NCBI RefSeq assembly: GCF_004346095.1
Contig: NZ_SLZV01000007.1
Location: forward strand, 8,489 to 72,488
Length of the DNA stretch: 64,000 bases
DNA from: Faecalimonas umbilicata
GTDB lineage: Bacteria > Bacillota > Clostridia > Lachnospirales > Lachnospiraceae
Direction of reading: 5' to 3'
Numbering within the stretch: the first letter of the stretch is position 1; every line of letters starts with the position of its first letter. This document shows positions 50,178 to 59,885 of the stretch, in pieces. The position numbers were made by a program, and so were the translations under genes. The notes below the pieces were generated by a model. That model searched no databases. It was not told the DNA's origin and worked only from the letters and a program-made list of their open reading frames with translations.

Positions 50178-51692
50178 TTATTCTTCTCCCTCCACTTTGA
50201 TATCGCTGACAAAATTATCAAAGAATTTTGATTCTTTCACCAGTTCTTCATCGATTGTTTCTATTCCGTACTGCTCTGCCAGCGTCGGTTCTGCTGAAAA
50301 CAGATTCGTACCGAGTCCCAGACGTTCTCCCTGAATCGTCACACCCATACTTGCAAGTGTAGACGGAAACATGTCCATCGTCGTGAACTGTCTGTTCTTT
50401 GTCTGTACTGGCATAACTGCCGGATTGATAAACGCATTATACACCGTTCTTTCATATGACGGATCAATATTCAAACAAAAATCACTGTCCATTGTCAAGT
50501 GATCCCCTGACAGAACGATCGTTGTATTCGGATAAAAGCTCTGCTGTTGGATCCATGTAAGAAATTCCTGAAGCTGATGGCTCGCACACAAGTATACATT
50601 TGCATATTGATTCTCAGTCACAGGCTGACATTTTTCACAATAATATCCATCTTCAAAATGTGTATCAACAGTCAGCATTGTAAAGTTAAACGGCTGTCCT
50701 GTCATCGAAATCTCTGTCAGCTTTTCCTTCGCGATATCAAACAGTTTTTGGTCTTCATATCCCCACCACACACGGTAATCCGGCGGAATTTTCCCATTTG
50801 CATTCGCCCATCCGTAATCCAGCATCTCATAATTTCCATGCTGCTCAAAATAATTTTTTCTTCCGCCAAACTCCGCATCGGAACCAATCAGAAGTGACTG
50901 TCGGTATCCCTGCTCTGCCAGGATATCTCCAATACTTGTAACTGCCGGCATAAATAAATCCTGATTAGGCATCGCATTTCCATCAATCGGAATCTTCAAC
51001 GGAAGTCCTGAAGTCTGTGCAAACATTCCTCCCATCGTCCACGTAGAACCAAATGCCGGATAGGCACCTCCTGCCAGCAAATCTGAATTGGAAAAACTAA
51101 TATTATTTCTTGCAACCTCCGTCAGTTCCGGAATCACATTTTGATCAAAGGCGCCTCCATCTTCTTTTCCCATAAAGGTCGCTTCTGTAGATTCCAGGAA
51201 AATATAGATCAGATTCCTCTTCTGCTCCGGGAAAATGAGTTCTGTATTTTTCACATCTACATAGTGATCCTGGATAAATGTCGAATCTTTCCCCTGTGTT
51301 TCCAGATACGTTCCAATATCCAGATTCACCCAGAGATAATTTGCCGCACTCACCGATAAGACAACTGCCCCAACGATTCCTGCCGTGCAAACTACAGCAT
51401 ATTTTTTTCTCCTTTTTCTGAAAGCAATAAAAATTGCCAGTTCTAATAACATTACCAAGATTGCAGCCGGAAGACACTGATTGATAAAATCAAATATCAT
51501 ATCCGTATTTGTTCCCTCCATCGGTACCTTCAGATGAAAAATAATCTCATCAAATGTAATCAGCCCCCACGTATCCATCACCCATCTGGATGCATTGAAC
51601 AATACAATTCCCAAACCACTCAAAACAATTACAAGGATTGACAATAAAATTGCCAATCCTTTCCAAACAGTATTTTTTATTTTTGTATGCAT
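50178..51692 (-). CDS. LTA-synthase-like sulfatase-family membrane enzyme
   Basis: The protein has 504 residues from ATG 51692 (AGAAGG site); a GTG 36 bases earlier has a weaker site. Three to four spans precede a sulfatase-fold domain: YIFLESTEATFMGKEDGG (the nucleophile Thr/Ser region), GSTWTMGGMFAQTSG, VDTHFEDGYYC and TIVLSGDHLTMD. LtaS-type enzymes move glycerol phosphate or phosphoethanolamine to surface polymers. The Cys pair in EKCQ and EDGYYCEKC is unusual for LtaS. Confidence 0.85.
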   Translation of the reverse strand: MHTKIKNTVWKGLAILLSILVIVLSGLGIVLFNASRWVMDTWGLITFDEIIFHLKVPMEGTNTDMIFDFINQCLPAAILVMLLELAIFIAFRKRRKKYAVVCTAGIVGAVVLSVSAANYLWVNLDIGTYLETQGKDSTFIQDHYVDVKNTELIFPEQKRNLIYIFLESTEATFMGKEDGGAFDQNVIPELTEVARNNISFSNSDLLAGGAYPAFGSTWTMGGMFAQTSGLPLKIPIDGNAMPNQDLFMPAVTSIGDILAEQGYRQSLLIGSDAEFGGRKNYFEQHGNYEMLDYGWANANGKIPPDYRVWWGYEDQKLFDIAKEKLTEISMTGQPFNFTMLTVDTHFEDGYYCEKCQPVTENQYANVYLCASHQLQEFLTWIQQQSFYPNTTIVLSGDHLTMDSDFCLNIDPSYERTVYNAFINPAVMPVQTKNRQFTTMDMFPSTLASMGVTIQGERLGLGTNLFSAEPTLAEQYGIETIDEELVKESKFFDNFVSDIKVEGEE

Positions 51693-51728
51693 GTATTTTC
51701 TGCCTTCTACTTTCTTTCTATCTAGCAC

Positions 51729-52649
51729 TTATCCGAATAATTTTTCCGGATATACCCCGTTTGCCACAAGGCTTCTGATCGCTTCTACAACTGCCTCTTT
51801 ATCTTCTTTGTAAGTAACCCCAAACCACTTATCATGTGATTTCAGCACTTTTACTTCCACCTTCTGCTCTTCTAACAGTTCACCAATGATGGTTGGAAGG
51901 AGATATTCTGCTTTCAGATCCGACTCTGGTATTTGAGAAAGGAACTCCTCAAAGCCTTCTTCTAAAATAGGAAAAAATTCTGGAGTCAGTCCCCACATGT
52001 TCATTGACACCGGAGAATCAATATCAATCGGCTGCATTCCTTCCTCTGTACGCACTGCCGCCCCTTCCGGTACCATTTCAATCTGATGTGTCTCCACAAT
52101 ATCTGTCAGCATTCCCTGTTCATCTACTTTGCAGATTCCTCTTGTCACACCGCCATTTTCACTTAATGTATTCTTCAGAACAAATCCCACCATACACAGC
52201 TTTTGCTTTTCTGATTGTTCCTTCTCTGCTGTCAGATACCGGAAAGCTTCTGCATATGCTTCTTTTCCATAATAATCATCTGCATTGATCACAAGAAACG
52301 GTTCTTTTACAACATCCTTACAGCAAAGAATTGCCTGTCCGGTTCCCCACGGCTTTGTTCGCTCTGCAAATCGTTCGCGATACTGTTCTGGGATATCTTC
52401 TCGCTCCTGATAAGCATACGCTACATTTACCACTTTTTCAATCCGATTTCCAATGACTTCTTTAAAATCTTTCTCTAGATCCTTTCTAATCACAAATACG
52501 ACTTTATCAAAACCTGCCTCCATCGCATCCGCAATCGAATAGTCCATGATAATCTCACCATTTGGTCCGACTGGCTCCAACTGCTTGATTCCGCCACCGA
52601 ATCTACTTCCAATACCCGCCGCCATAATTACCAATGTCGCTCTGTTCAT
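51729..52649 (-). CDS. Sugar/choline-type nucleotidyltransferase
   Basis: The protein has 306 residues from ATG 52649 (AAGGAGAAG site): MNRATLVIMAAGIGSRFGGG, an NTP-transferase loop with GxGSRF, IKQLEPVGPNGEI, INADDYYGKEAY (DD metal site) and KPWGTGQAILCC. It activates a phosphorylated sugar or alcohol as an NDP form. The neighbouring LTA-synthase-like gene suggests surface-polymer synthesis. The substrate is unknown. Confidence 0.8.
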   Translation of the reverse strand: MNRATLVIMAAGIGSRFGGGIKQLEPVGPNGEIIMDYSIADAMEAGFDKVVFVIRKDLEKDFKEVIGNRIEKVVNVAYAYQEREDIPEQYRERFAERTKPWGTGQAILCCKDVVKEPFLVINADDYYGKEAYAEAFRYLTAEKEQSEKQKLCMVGFVLKNTLSENGGVTRGICKVDEQGMLTDIVETHQIEMVPEGAAVRTEEGMQPIDIDSPVSMNMWGLTPEFFPILEEGFEEFLSQIPESDLKAEYLLPTIIGELLEEQKVEVKVLKSHDKWFGVTYKEDKEAVVEAIRSLVANGVYPEKLFG

Positions 52650-52671
52650 TTTTCTTCTCCTTTTCTTTTGC

Positions 52672-52704
52672 AAAAATAGTCGAGCATTGATCTCGACTAT
52701 TTTT
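52672..52704. terminator. Strong bidirectional terminator
   Basis: A perfect 13-bp stem AAAAATAGTCGAG/CTCGACTATTTTT with a 7-base loop. It separates the HPr/cdaRA operon from the surface-polymer block. Confidence 0.9.
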
Positions 52705-52707
52705 ATC

Positions 52708-52971
52708 TTATTCTCCTAAACCACTTTCGATCATCTCTATAATCTCTCGGGCTGCTGCTTCTTCATCTTCACCTTCAAATATAAATTCTACCTCATCTCC
52801 AGATTTCACACAAGCCCCTAAAATACTCAGAACACTCTTTGCATTCCCAGTAGAATTTTTCGCCTGAAATGTAATCTTGCATTCAAATTGCATTGCCGTC
52901 TTACACAGAAGTCCGGCGGGGCTCAAGTGAAGCCCGGTTGGATTCTTGATTGTCACTACCTGCCTGATCAT
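52708..52971 (-). CDS. HPr-like phosphocarrier with atypical active site
   Basis: The protein has 87 residues from ATG 52971 (AGGAGG site). The active-site His15 is kept (TGLHLSPAGLL), but residue 17 is Ser where HPr has Arg (HARPA). Ser46 is present (GNAKSVLSIL). Arg17 normally stabilises the phosphohistidine, so phosphotransfer may be weak. It could be a Crh-like regulatory protein. It follows cdaR by 16 bases and ends at a strong terminator. Confidence 0.85.
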   Translation of the reverse strand: MIRQVVTIKNPTGLHLSPAGLLCKTAMQFECKITFQAKNSTGNAKSVLSILGACVKSGDEVEFIFEGEDEEAAAREIIEMIESGLGE

Positions 52972-52987
52972 CTCTGCCTCCTGTTTT

Positions 52988-54232
52988 TTACTTTTTCTTT
53001 TCGACTGTAATATTGATCTTCTCACCCTTATACTGGCAGTCTCCATATCCTTCCACGACTGGAACTACTTGATATTTCCCCGGTGTATTATAATCTTTCA
53101 TATCAATATAGACATTGATCTTGCTTGCATCAAGTTTCTTCAAATTCTCTTCGGAACCAGTAAATGCCAATTCGATCTGTTCAGAATCAAAGCTGACTTT
53201 CAGTCCCTCTTCCAGTTCTCTCGGAATGATCGAAGATACCGATATATGGATTCTTCTGCTTCCACCTTCGCTGACAGAAATCGTCACTGCAATATTTTTC
53301 TGACTCTCATCTACCAGTTTTGTATTTTCCGGAAGATATGGCGTCACATCGATTCCAACTTCCGTACGACTGCTGATTTCTGTATTTTCCAATGCCTCCG
53401 CCGGTATTGTGATCTTATCGATTTCCTTTAACACATCCGGTCTTCCTGCGATCTGTACCTCAGCCGGTTCGATCAAAGCTTCCTCTACCACATATCCCTC
53501 TGCAATGGCATCATTATATAGTACATCCAGCTTTACGTTTTTCGTATCAAGCAACTCCACATCAACAGATACTCCTTTTTCTCCAAGGTTCGTTTCAAAC
53601 TGGAACTGATCAATGACTCCTCCGCCGGCATCATAAAGAATCAATTCTGCCGGAACTTCTCCATCGTTTGACATCCCCGACACATCTGCTTTTGCCACAA
53701 CTTTGTTAATCTGATTGATAGCGCTGACACCACCTTGGATTGTAATATAAGCCGGATTCGGTGTGACCGGTCCGAGCACATATCCATCTCTCACAGTGCC
53801 TCTCGTCTCTGCGACAATCGGAAATCTCTTGGACAGATAATTCTCAATTTCTACTTCCAGATTTCTCGGATTGGTATAGGCCTCCTCATACTCATCCTCA
53901 TATCCGCTGATACTTACCTCTACTGGAATCAAAGCCCTGCTTTCCAGATTTTGCATATCTGCATATGCAGTTATCTTTTCTGGATGTTCCTTCAGATCAC
54001 TCAAAATAGATTTTTTTGCCTTAACTGTGACTTCCACAGACTGCTCTCCGACAACCGAATACGTCTTCCCTTTGGATGTGATAATATCATCATTCCGTAT
54101 TCCAACAGAAATCCCCTTAAAAGTCCGTGTATCAATCGGATCTTCGACATTCATAACAACAAGCCACAAAACTATTGTGAAGAACACTGCGATGAATTTC
54201 AGCCCCAAATTATTTGTCAGTCTTTCTTTCAT
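52988..54232 (-). CDS. cdaR: CdaR, YbbR-domain regulator of diadenylate cyclase
   Basis: The protein has 414 residues: one N-terminal span (LKFIAVFFTIVLWLVVM) and four YbbR repeats (for example VSIGIRNDD, VTVKAKKS, ISVSSIIPRELEEGLKVSF). It binds the outside of the membrane and controls CdaA. Its start overlaps the cdaA end by 23 bases. Confidence 0.95.
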   Translation of the reverse strand: MKERLTNNLGLKFIAVFFTIVLWLVVMNVEDPIDTRTFKGISVGIRNDDIITSKGKTYSVVGEQSVEVTVKAKKSILSDLKEHPEKITAYADMQNLESRALIPVEVSISGYEDEYEEAYTNPRNLEVEIENYLSKRFPIVAETRGTVRDGYVLGPVTPNPAYITIQGGVSAINQINKVVAKADVSGMSNDGEVPAELILYDAGGGVIDQFQFETNLGEKGVSVDVELLDTKNVKLDVLYNDAIAEGYVVEEALIEPAEVQIAGRPDVLKEIDKITIPAEALENTEISSRTEVGIDVTPYLPENTKLVDESQKNIAVTISVSEGGSRRIHISVSSIIPRELEEGLKVSFDSEQIELAFTGSEENLKKLDASKINVYIDMKDYNTPGKYQVVPVVEGYGDCQYKGEKINITVEKKK

Positions 54233-55091
54233 CTTTTCGCCTTCCTTTCCATGGAATCAGACGTTTCCGCTCTACCGTACGATCCTGCACATCAAGCAAT
54301 CTCTCTGTGAGCCGTTCCGGGCGTACATTACGCTCCAGACGTCCTCCCATCGCGATGGAAACTGCCCCGGTTTCTTCTGATACCGCAATGATCAGCGCAT
54401 CGCTCACTTCGCTCATTCCCACTGCCGCACGGTGTCTTGTTCCAAGATCCTTGCTTAACTTCATATTGTCTGAAAGAGGAAGATAACAGGTTGCTGAGAC
54501 GATTCTGTCTCCTCTGATAATGATCGCACCATCATGGAGCGGTGTATTGTGTTCAAAAATATTGATCAGCACCTGACTGGAAACAAGACAATCCAAACGG
54601 ATCCCTGTGCTTTCATACTCCGTCAGTTTGATCGCTCTCTCTACAACGATCAACGCTCCTGTCTTAACTTTTCCCATCTCAAAGCATGCTCTGACAATAC
54701 CATCGATAGTCTCTGTGCTAAATCTGACAGACTCTTTCTTCTTATCCAAAGGCACAACCGAAGACAAAATATTTTTCTCTCCGAGTTTTTCAAGTGCCCT
54801 TCGAAGCTCTGGCTGAAAGACAACAACTGCCGCCATCGCCAGCACATCGATTGCATGGCTCGCCAAGAACAAAATGGTATTCATCTCAAAAATTGCAGCG
54901 ACAAGAATGAATGCACAAAGTACAAGCATTCCCTTCAACAGCATCCATGCTTTTGTATTTTTTATCCACACCATAATCTCATAGACCAATACCGAAATAA
55001 TGATGATCTCAATAATATCGACCACTTTAATCTCTGGTATATACCATGCGGAAATATATTTTTCAAGAAATCTCTCAAACTGTGCCCCCAT
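54210..55091 (-). CDS. cdaA: CdaA (DacA) diadenylate cyclase
   Basis: The protein has 293 residues: three N-terminal spans, then a DAC domain with TPLHDGAIIIRGDR (DGA motif) and LGTRHRAAVGMSEVSD (RHR motif). It makes c-di-AMP from two ATP, which controls osmolyte transport and wall stress. The usual partner glmM is not the next gene here; an HPr-like gene follows cdaR instead. Confidence 0.97.
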   Translation of the reverse strand: MGAQFERFLEKYISAWYIPEIKVVDIIEIIIISVLVYEIMVWIKNTKAWMLLKGMLVLCAFILVAAIFEMNTILFLASHAIDVLAMAAVVVFQPELRRALEKLGEKNILSSVVPLDKKKESVRFSTETIDGIVRACFEMGKVKTGALIVVERAIKLTEYESTGIRLDCLVSSQVLINIFEHNTPLHDGAIIIRGDRIVSATCYLPLSDNMKLSKDLGTRHRAAVGMSEVSDALIIAVSEETGAVSIAMGGRLERNVRPERLTERLLDVQDRTVERKRLIPWKGRRKDERKTDK

Positions 55092-55121
55092 CTTATCACC
55101 TCCTGTACTTATTTTTGAAGA

Positions 55122-56168
55122 CTATTTTTCTAATTCTTTTTCAATCATTCTCTGAAGATCCTGCTGATCCTCCTCTTCATCTCTATCAAACACTTCCCCA
55201 GCTCCTCTGATCTCATCCGCCGGAAGTGTTGTTGTCTCTTGTCTCTCATTGATCTTTTTCACTGTCTTTCTTGGAGCCGGCACTGAAATCTTCGGAACTG
55301 CCTTGATGTAGTAATAATACTCATCATCTTCAAACTGAATCCGCTCTGTCCGGGAATAGTCCACTGTAAATACAAAAAATTCCAACACAACTGCAATCAG
55401 TCCTGCCACTATATTCCCACCGATCATACCACCATATGGAATATGTACATCAAAGACAAGTTCTCCGCTTACAACGAGCACAACATTGGCGATAATCCCA
55501 ACAGCGATCGCCACTTTCCATGCATAGTCAAAGGAACTTCTGCGGATTGCATACACAATCAGCAGGCACACCGAAAATGCAAGTACAAATATCAACATCT
55601 CTTTGTTAGTAAAAATCTGTTTTGTAAATTCTGTCACTGCATTCATCAATCCCTCTGCGCCTGCACTGCCTTTAAATGCAGTCGCAGATGACGATACAAA
55701 ATGCAACATAAAATAGACAATCGTCCCGCATGCAACCGGTACAACATAGACCGGAGTTCCGATCAATCCATAGACAACCGGGATAATATACGGAACTTTT
55801 AATACAAATGCCAGAGGTGTCAGCAACAAAATGGTCGCCGTCCCCGGTGCGAATCGAAAATAAAAAATAAACATCATCAAAAACACGGCTGCCGTTACAG
55901 CAAACACTGCCATTGACAACGAAAACAAATGCAGTAAAATCAAAACTGCTGCTGCCACTGCCATATACACTGATGGCAAAAATGTAAAGAACACTGTCAG
56001 ACCTGCCGTCACATATTTGGATGCCGCCAGTTCCATATAGCCAAGCTTAGAGTTGATCATCCCAAATACGAGAATTCCAAGAATCAGCTGAAGTACCTTA
56101 TCAATATATTTTGCATACCGCGCATATAATTTCTGCATCTCTTCTTTCCACACGTATAAACTATTCAT
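55122..56168 (-). CDS. Multi-span membrane protein upstream of cdaA, unknown
   Basis: The protein has 348 residues with about eight spans (~20-290) and a charged cytoplasmic C-terminus (KKINERQETTTLPADEIRGA). It resembles conserved unnamed membrane proteins of Lachnospiraceae found beside cdaA. The next gene begins 30 bases downstream. It could help couple cell-wall or osmotic state to c-di-AMP, but nothing in the sequence proves this. Confidence 0.65.
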   Translation of the reverse strand: MNSLYVWKEEMQKLYARYAKYIDKVLQLILGILVFGMINSKLGYMELAASKYVTAGLTVFFTFLPSVYMAVAAAVLILLHLFSLSMAVFAVTAAVFLMMFIFYFRFAPGTATILLLTPLAFVLKVPYIIPVVYGLIGTPVYVVPVACGTIVYFMLHFVSSSATAFKGSAGAEGLMNAVTEFTKQIFTNKEMLIFVLAFSVCLLIVYAIRRSSFDYAWKVAIAVGIIANVVLVVSGELVFDVHIPYGGMIGGNIVAGLIAVVLEFFVFTVDYSRTERIQFEDDEYYYYIKAVPKISVPAPRKTVKKINERQETTTLPADEIRGAGEVFDRDEEEDQQDLQRMIEKELEK

Positions 56169-56564
56169 CTACATATTCTCCTTTTTATACATCTTACTCA
56201 GGCGCGATAAATTCCTGTAATATCTCTTTACTCTCAATTTTGCTTCATTGTGTTTCTTTTTATAATAACTTCCAGCCATCATCCCATAGATGATCAGCAC
56301 TGCAATATATCCGATCACAACCAGCACACCAAGCAAAAAAAACTTTGCAAGTGTCAGGCCTTCAAAAATCTTCTCCAGATTCACAAGAAAAAATAATCCG
56401 ACTGCCAATCCATACCCAATCGTCGTCCAAATCAATGTGACAATTGTGCGGAAACTTACATAATCTTTTCTATAATAGCTATTTACTTTAAAATCTTCTT
56501 TTCCCTGTCCTTCTTCATAAGAGGCCAGCTTTATCATCATCTTGACTCGTTCCTCATTTAACAT
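56169..56564 (-). CDS. Two-span membrane protein, unknown
   Basis: The protein has 131 residues from ATG 56564 (GAGGTGACG site; the upstream ATG lacks one). The N-terminus is cytoplasmic (MLNEERVKMMIKLASYEEGQ), with two spans (TIVTLIWTTIGYGLAVGLFF, LAKFFLLGVLVVIGYIAVLI) and a basic C-terminus (RVKRYYRNLSRLSKMYKKEN). It ends exactly at the base before the next gene's frame, so the two are in one operon. Confidence 0.7.
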   Translation of the reverse strand: MLNEERVKMMIKLASYEEGQGKEDFKVNSYYRKDYVSFRTIVTLIWTTIGYGLAVGLFFLVNLEKIFEGLTLAKFFLLGVLVVIGYIAVLIIYGMMAGSYYKKKHNEAKLRVKRYYRNLSRLSKMYKKENM

Positions 56565-56625
56565 CTCGTCACCTCTGTCTCTGTTTTTCCCCTCAGCCAA
56601 ACACTATTTTTAGTATAGCATATAA

Positions 56626-57402
56626 TCAGAAACCTTGTCCAACACTTATAGTCAGAAAATATACTTTTTGTACCCCATTTTCTTTCAGTATGCGGGCAAG
56701 CTCATCCACAGTACTTCCTGTTGTATAGATATCATCGACCAGAAGTACTTTTTTCTTTGGCTTCCAGTCATCCTCCACGGCAAAGGCTCCGGAAAGTGCC
56801 CTCCTTCTCTCACTTGGATTCATCTCTTTCAATGCATTTGTTTTTTGAACTCTTCGGACTGCAAATGCCTCCATAGGGACCTCCAACCGCCCGGAAAGCT
56901 CTTTTGCCAAAACTTCTGCCTGATTGTATCCTCGTTTTCTCCGCTTACTTTTATGAATTGGTACAGGAATGATCACCTCGATCTGCCATTTTCTTAACAG
57001 ATCTGCAAACTGTTCTGCCATTTGTTCCGCATAGTACTGTGCAAATACGCGGCGATTTCTATACTTAAACTGATAAATCGATTGCGAAACCGGCATTTTA
57101 TGGAGCCACAGACTCCTTCCCTGCTCATAGAAATGTATGATTTTCTGACAGTCATAGCAGTATTCCTGCTCCTCATAGCGCACTGGTTTTCCACATTTTT
57201 TACAGAGAGGCTCCTGGAGTATCTTTACTTCCTTCCGGCAGCTTTCACAAATCCCCTCAGAAGCTACTGTTCCACAAAACACACAAGTAGTCGGATAGAG
57301 TAATTCTAAAATCCTGTGCCATATAAGTTTTGCTCTCCTTTTTTCTGCTGTTTTTCTTTCTCTGTTCTTCTGTTTCTCTGTTTTTTTCATTCTTTGTATC
57401 AC
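56626..57402 (-). CDS. comF: ComF-family phosphoribosyltransferase-like protein
   Basis: The protein has 258 residues. Zinc pairs TTCVFCGTVASEGICESC and LCKKCGKPV...YCYDC lie at the N-terminus, then IIPVPIHKSKRRKRGYNQAE and the PRPP-loop VLLVDDIYTTGSTVDEL. ComF is needed for DNA uptake in competent cells. It overlaps the recD2 stop by 4 bases, an RNA-coupling arrangement that pairs DNA uptake and helicase functions. Confidence 0.93.
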   Translation of the reverse strand: MIQRMKKTEKQKNRERKTAEKRRAKLIWHRILELLYPTTCVFCGTVASEGICESCRKEVKILQEPLCKKCGKPVRYEEQEYCYDCQKIIHFYEQGRSLWLHKMPVSQSIYQFKYRNRRVFAQYYAEQMAEQFADLLRKWQIEVIIPVPIHKSKRRKRGYNQAEVLAKELSGRLEVPMEAFAVRRVQKTNALKEMNPSERRRALSGAFAVEDDWKPKKKVLLVDDIYTTGSTVDELARILKENGVQKVYFLTISVGQGF

Positions 57403-59621
57403 AAGATACTTTCATACCGCTCACGAATCGCTTCCGCCAGACTAGTATACCGTTTTTGCTCACTTTGATTTTCAATCATCTCATAAAAAGTATGCTCATC
57501 TCCTACCAGTGTAACACACTTTTTTGCCCTTGTAATCGCTGTATATAATAAATTTCTGTGATACAGCAGTCTTGGGCCCGGCAGAAGCGGAATCACAACC
57601 GCCGGATACTCGCTCCCCTGGGATTTATGTATCGTGATCGCATACGCCAGCTCCAACTCCTCCAGCATTTTAAAGGAATACTCTACCTGCTTTCCTTCTT
57701 CATATTCCACTGTCATGAGTTCCTGGTAATGATCGATTTTCTTGACGATTCCCATATCTCCGTTAAAAATGCCAACTCCTTTGTCCACAGTCAGCCCATA
57801 TTTCGTTTTAACTTCCCACTCCAGCTGGTAATTATTCTTAATCTGCATGACCTTGTCGCCAACCCGAAATTTCTTATTTCCATATTCTTTTTCTTCTTTC
57901 TTTCGATCCGGCGGATTCAGATATTCCTGTAAGATCACATTAAGCCGTTCTACCCCGATCAATCCTTTTTTCATCGGTGTAAGCACCTGGATCTCATGCA
58001 TCGGAGCATCCACATACTTCGGCATTTTTTCCTTTACAAGCTGGATAACGATGCTGATGATCACGTTTGCATCCTGCCGTTTTAAGAAAAAGAAATCTCT
58101 TCCTTTGTTTTTCAGCTCAACCGGCTCTCCATTGTTAATCTTATGCGCATTGACTACAATATCACTTTCCCCCGCCTGGCGAAAAATCTTATTGAGCCGC
58201 ACAACCGGAAAACATTCTGATTTGATCATATCCTTCAACACACTTCCCGGTCCCACTGACGGAAGCTGATTGACGTCCCCCACAAGGATCAGATGAGTTC
58301 CAACCATCACCGCCTTTAAAAGCGCATGAAACAAAGATAGATCCACCATTGACATTTCATCTATGATGATCACATCTGCCTCCAGCGGATTCTCTTCATT
58401 TCTTCCAAATCCTCCTGTCTGTTCCCCCTCTGGATTGCCATTGACCTCCAGCAGTCTGTGTAATGTCTGCGCCTCGCAGCCAGTCGCCTCCGTCATTCTC
58501 TTTGCCGCACGTCCGGTCGGTGCCGCCAGATAAATATTCAGCCCTTCGCTCTCAAAAAAATGAATCATCGCATTGATCGTCGTTGTCTTTCCAGTTCCTG
58601 GCCCTCCAGTCAGCACAAGCAGACCATTTTTTACTGCTTCTTTTACTGCTGTCCGCTGCAATTCATCCAAAGATAACTCTGCATACGCCTCAATCTTGCT
58701 CAGGCGCTTTTCCAGATAATCTTCTCCCACTTCATTTTTGATATCTAGATCGTACAACATTTTTGCAGTATTTAATTCCAGATAATAGAAATGAGAAGCA
58801 TACACTCTCTTTCCCTCTGGCTTCTCCTTGACAACGATCTTCTTTTCCATACACAGATCCATCAGATGCCGCTCCATATCTTCAATTTTCACCTGCAAAA
58901 GCTGGCTTGTTCGCGCAAGCAGTGTCTGTTCCGGAAGGTACACGTGGCCTTCCCCAACTGCCTGAAGCAACGTGTAAAAGATACCACTCCGGATTCGGAA
59001 ATCAGAGTCTGTATGGATCCCTACCTTTGCCGCAATCTCATCGGCAGTCTTAAATCCAACCCCCTCTACATGATCTGCCAACTGATACGGATTCTGTTCG
59101 ATCACGCGATAAATACTCTGTCCATAATGCTGATAAATCTTTGCCGCAAGTGTTGTTGAAATACCATATTTCTGCAAATACAACATTGCCTGTCGCATTT
59201 CCTTCTTCTCTTCTACCTGCACTGCAATCTCTCTTGCCATTCTCTCGCTGATTCCTTTGATCTCTGCGAGACGCTCCGGCTCTTCTTCAATGATGCGGAA
59301 GGTATCTCCTTTGAATTTTCTTACAATTCTGCCTGCCAGCGCACTTCCAAGTCCCTTGATTGCTCCGGAACCAAGATAAACTTCTATAGAATGAAGATCT
59401 TCCGGTTCTTTTACCCGATACTCCTGTACTTGAAGCTGTGATCCATACACCGCATGATTCGTATATTCTCCGGATACCTCCAGAAACTCTCCCTCGCTAA
59501 TATAATGAAACATCCCGACACAAGTCAGATCCCCATCTTCATTGTGCAGATGAAACACCGTATAACCATTGTCTTCATTGCGAAACACAATGTGCTCCAC
59601 ATATCCGATTATTTTCTCCAT
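57399..59621 (-). CDS. recD2: RecD2 ATP-dependent DNA helicase
   Basis: The protein has 740 residues: N-terminal OB and helix-hairpin-helix regions (IKGLGSALAGRIVRKFKGDT, NPYQLADHVEGVGFKTADEI), Walker A (LTGGPGTGKTTTINAMI), Walker B (VIIDEMSMVDLSL), GDVNQLPSVGPG, and motifs TIHKSQGSEYP and AITRAKKC at the end. It unwinds DNA 5'-3' in repair outside the RecBCD complex. Confidence 0.97.
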   Translation of the reverse strand: MEKIIGYVEHIVFRNEDNGYTVFHLHNEDGDLTCVGMFHYISEGEFLEVSGEYTNHAVYGSQLQVQEYRVKEPEDLHSIEVYLGSGAIKGLGSALAGRIVRKFKGDTFRIIEEEPERLAEIKGISERMAREIAVQVEEKKEMRQAMLYLQKYGISTTLAAKIYQHYGQSIYRVIEQNPYQLADHVEGVGFKTADEIAAKVGIHTDSDFRIRSGIFYTLLQAVGEGHVYLPEQTLLARTSQLLQVKIEDMERHLMDLCMEKKIVVKEKPEGKRVYASHFYYLELNTAKMLYDLDIKNEVGEDYLEKRLSKIEAYAELSLDELQRTAVKEAVKNGLLVLTGGPGTGKTTTINAMIHFFESEGLNIYLAAPTGRAAKRMTEATGCEAQTLHRLLEVNGNPEGEQTGGFGRNEENPLEADVIIIDEMSMVDLSLFHALLKAVMVGTHLILVGDVNQLPSVGPGSVLKDMIKSECFPVVRLNKIFRQAGESDIVVNAHKINNGEPVELKNKGRDFFFLKRQDANVIISIVIQLVKEKMPKYVDAPMHEIQVLTPMKKGLIGVERLNVILQEYLNPPDRKKEEKEYGNKKFRVGDKVMQIKNNYQLEWEVKTKYGLTVDKGVGIFNGDMGIVKKIDHYQELMTVEYEEGKQVEYSFKMLEELELAYAITIHKSQGSEYPAVVIPLLPGPRLLYHRNLLYTAITRAKKCVTLVGDEHTFYEMIENQSEQKRYTSLAEAIRERYESIL

Positions 59622-59885
59622 GTTCCTGCTCTTTTCCTTTTCTGTTAAATCTGTTTCTATCGTACCACGTTCTTAAAAGCATGAAAACTCCTTTGTAGAT
59701 TGCTTTTCAGAAAATACATATGCTCCTTCTATCACACAAAATATATGAAAAAACTGCCGTGAACTAAAGCTTCCATCCAAACTTTTCACAGGATTTTCCT
59801 TCCTATGTCTGTTCTTCCGAATTCCTTACTTCCCGGCAGCTTATGCTCTATTCTTTTCAATGTTTTTCGTAAAATCTAAACCAGA
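59622..59885. other. Intergenic region between recD2 and mreB
   Basis: There is no credible ORF. On the minus strand CTGCCG (59840 region) can pair with CGGCAG followed by TTTTTT (59758-59752), a possible mreB terminator with a ~70-base loop. The region otherwise is AT-rich and unremarkable. Confidence 0.4.
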
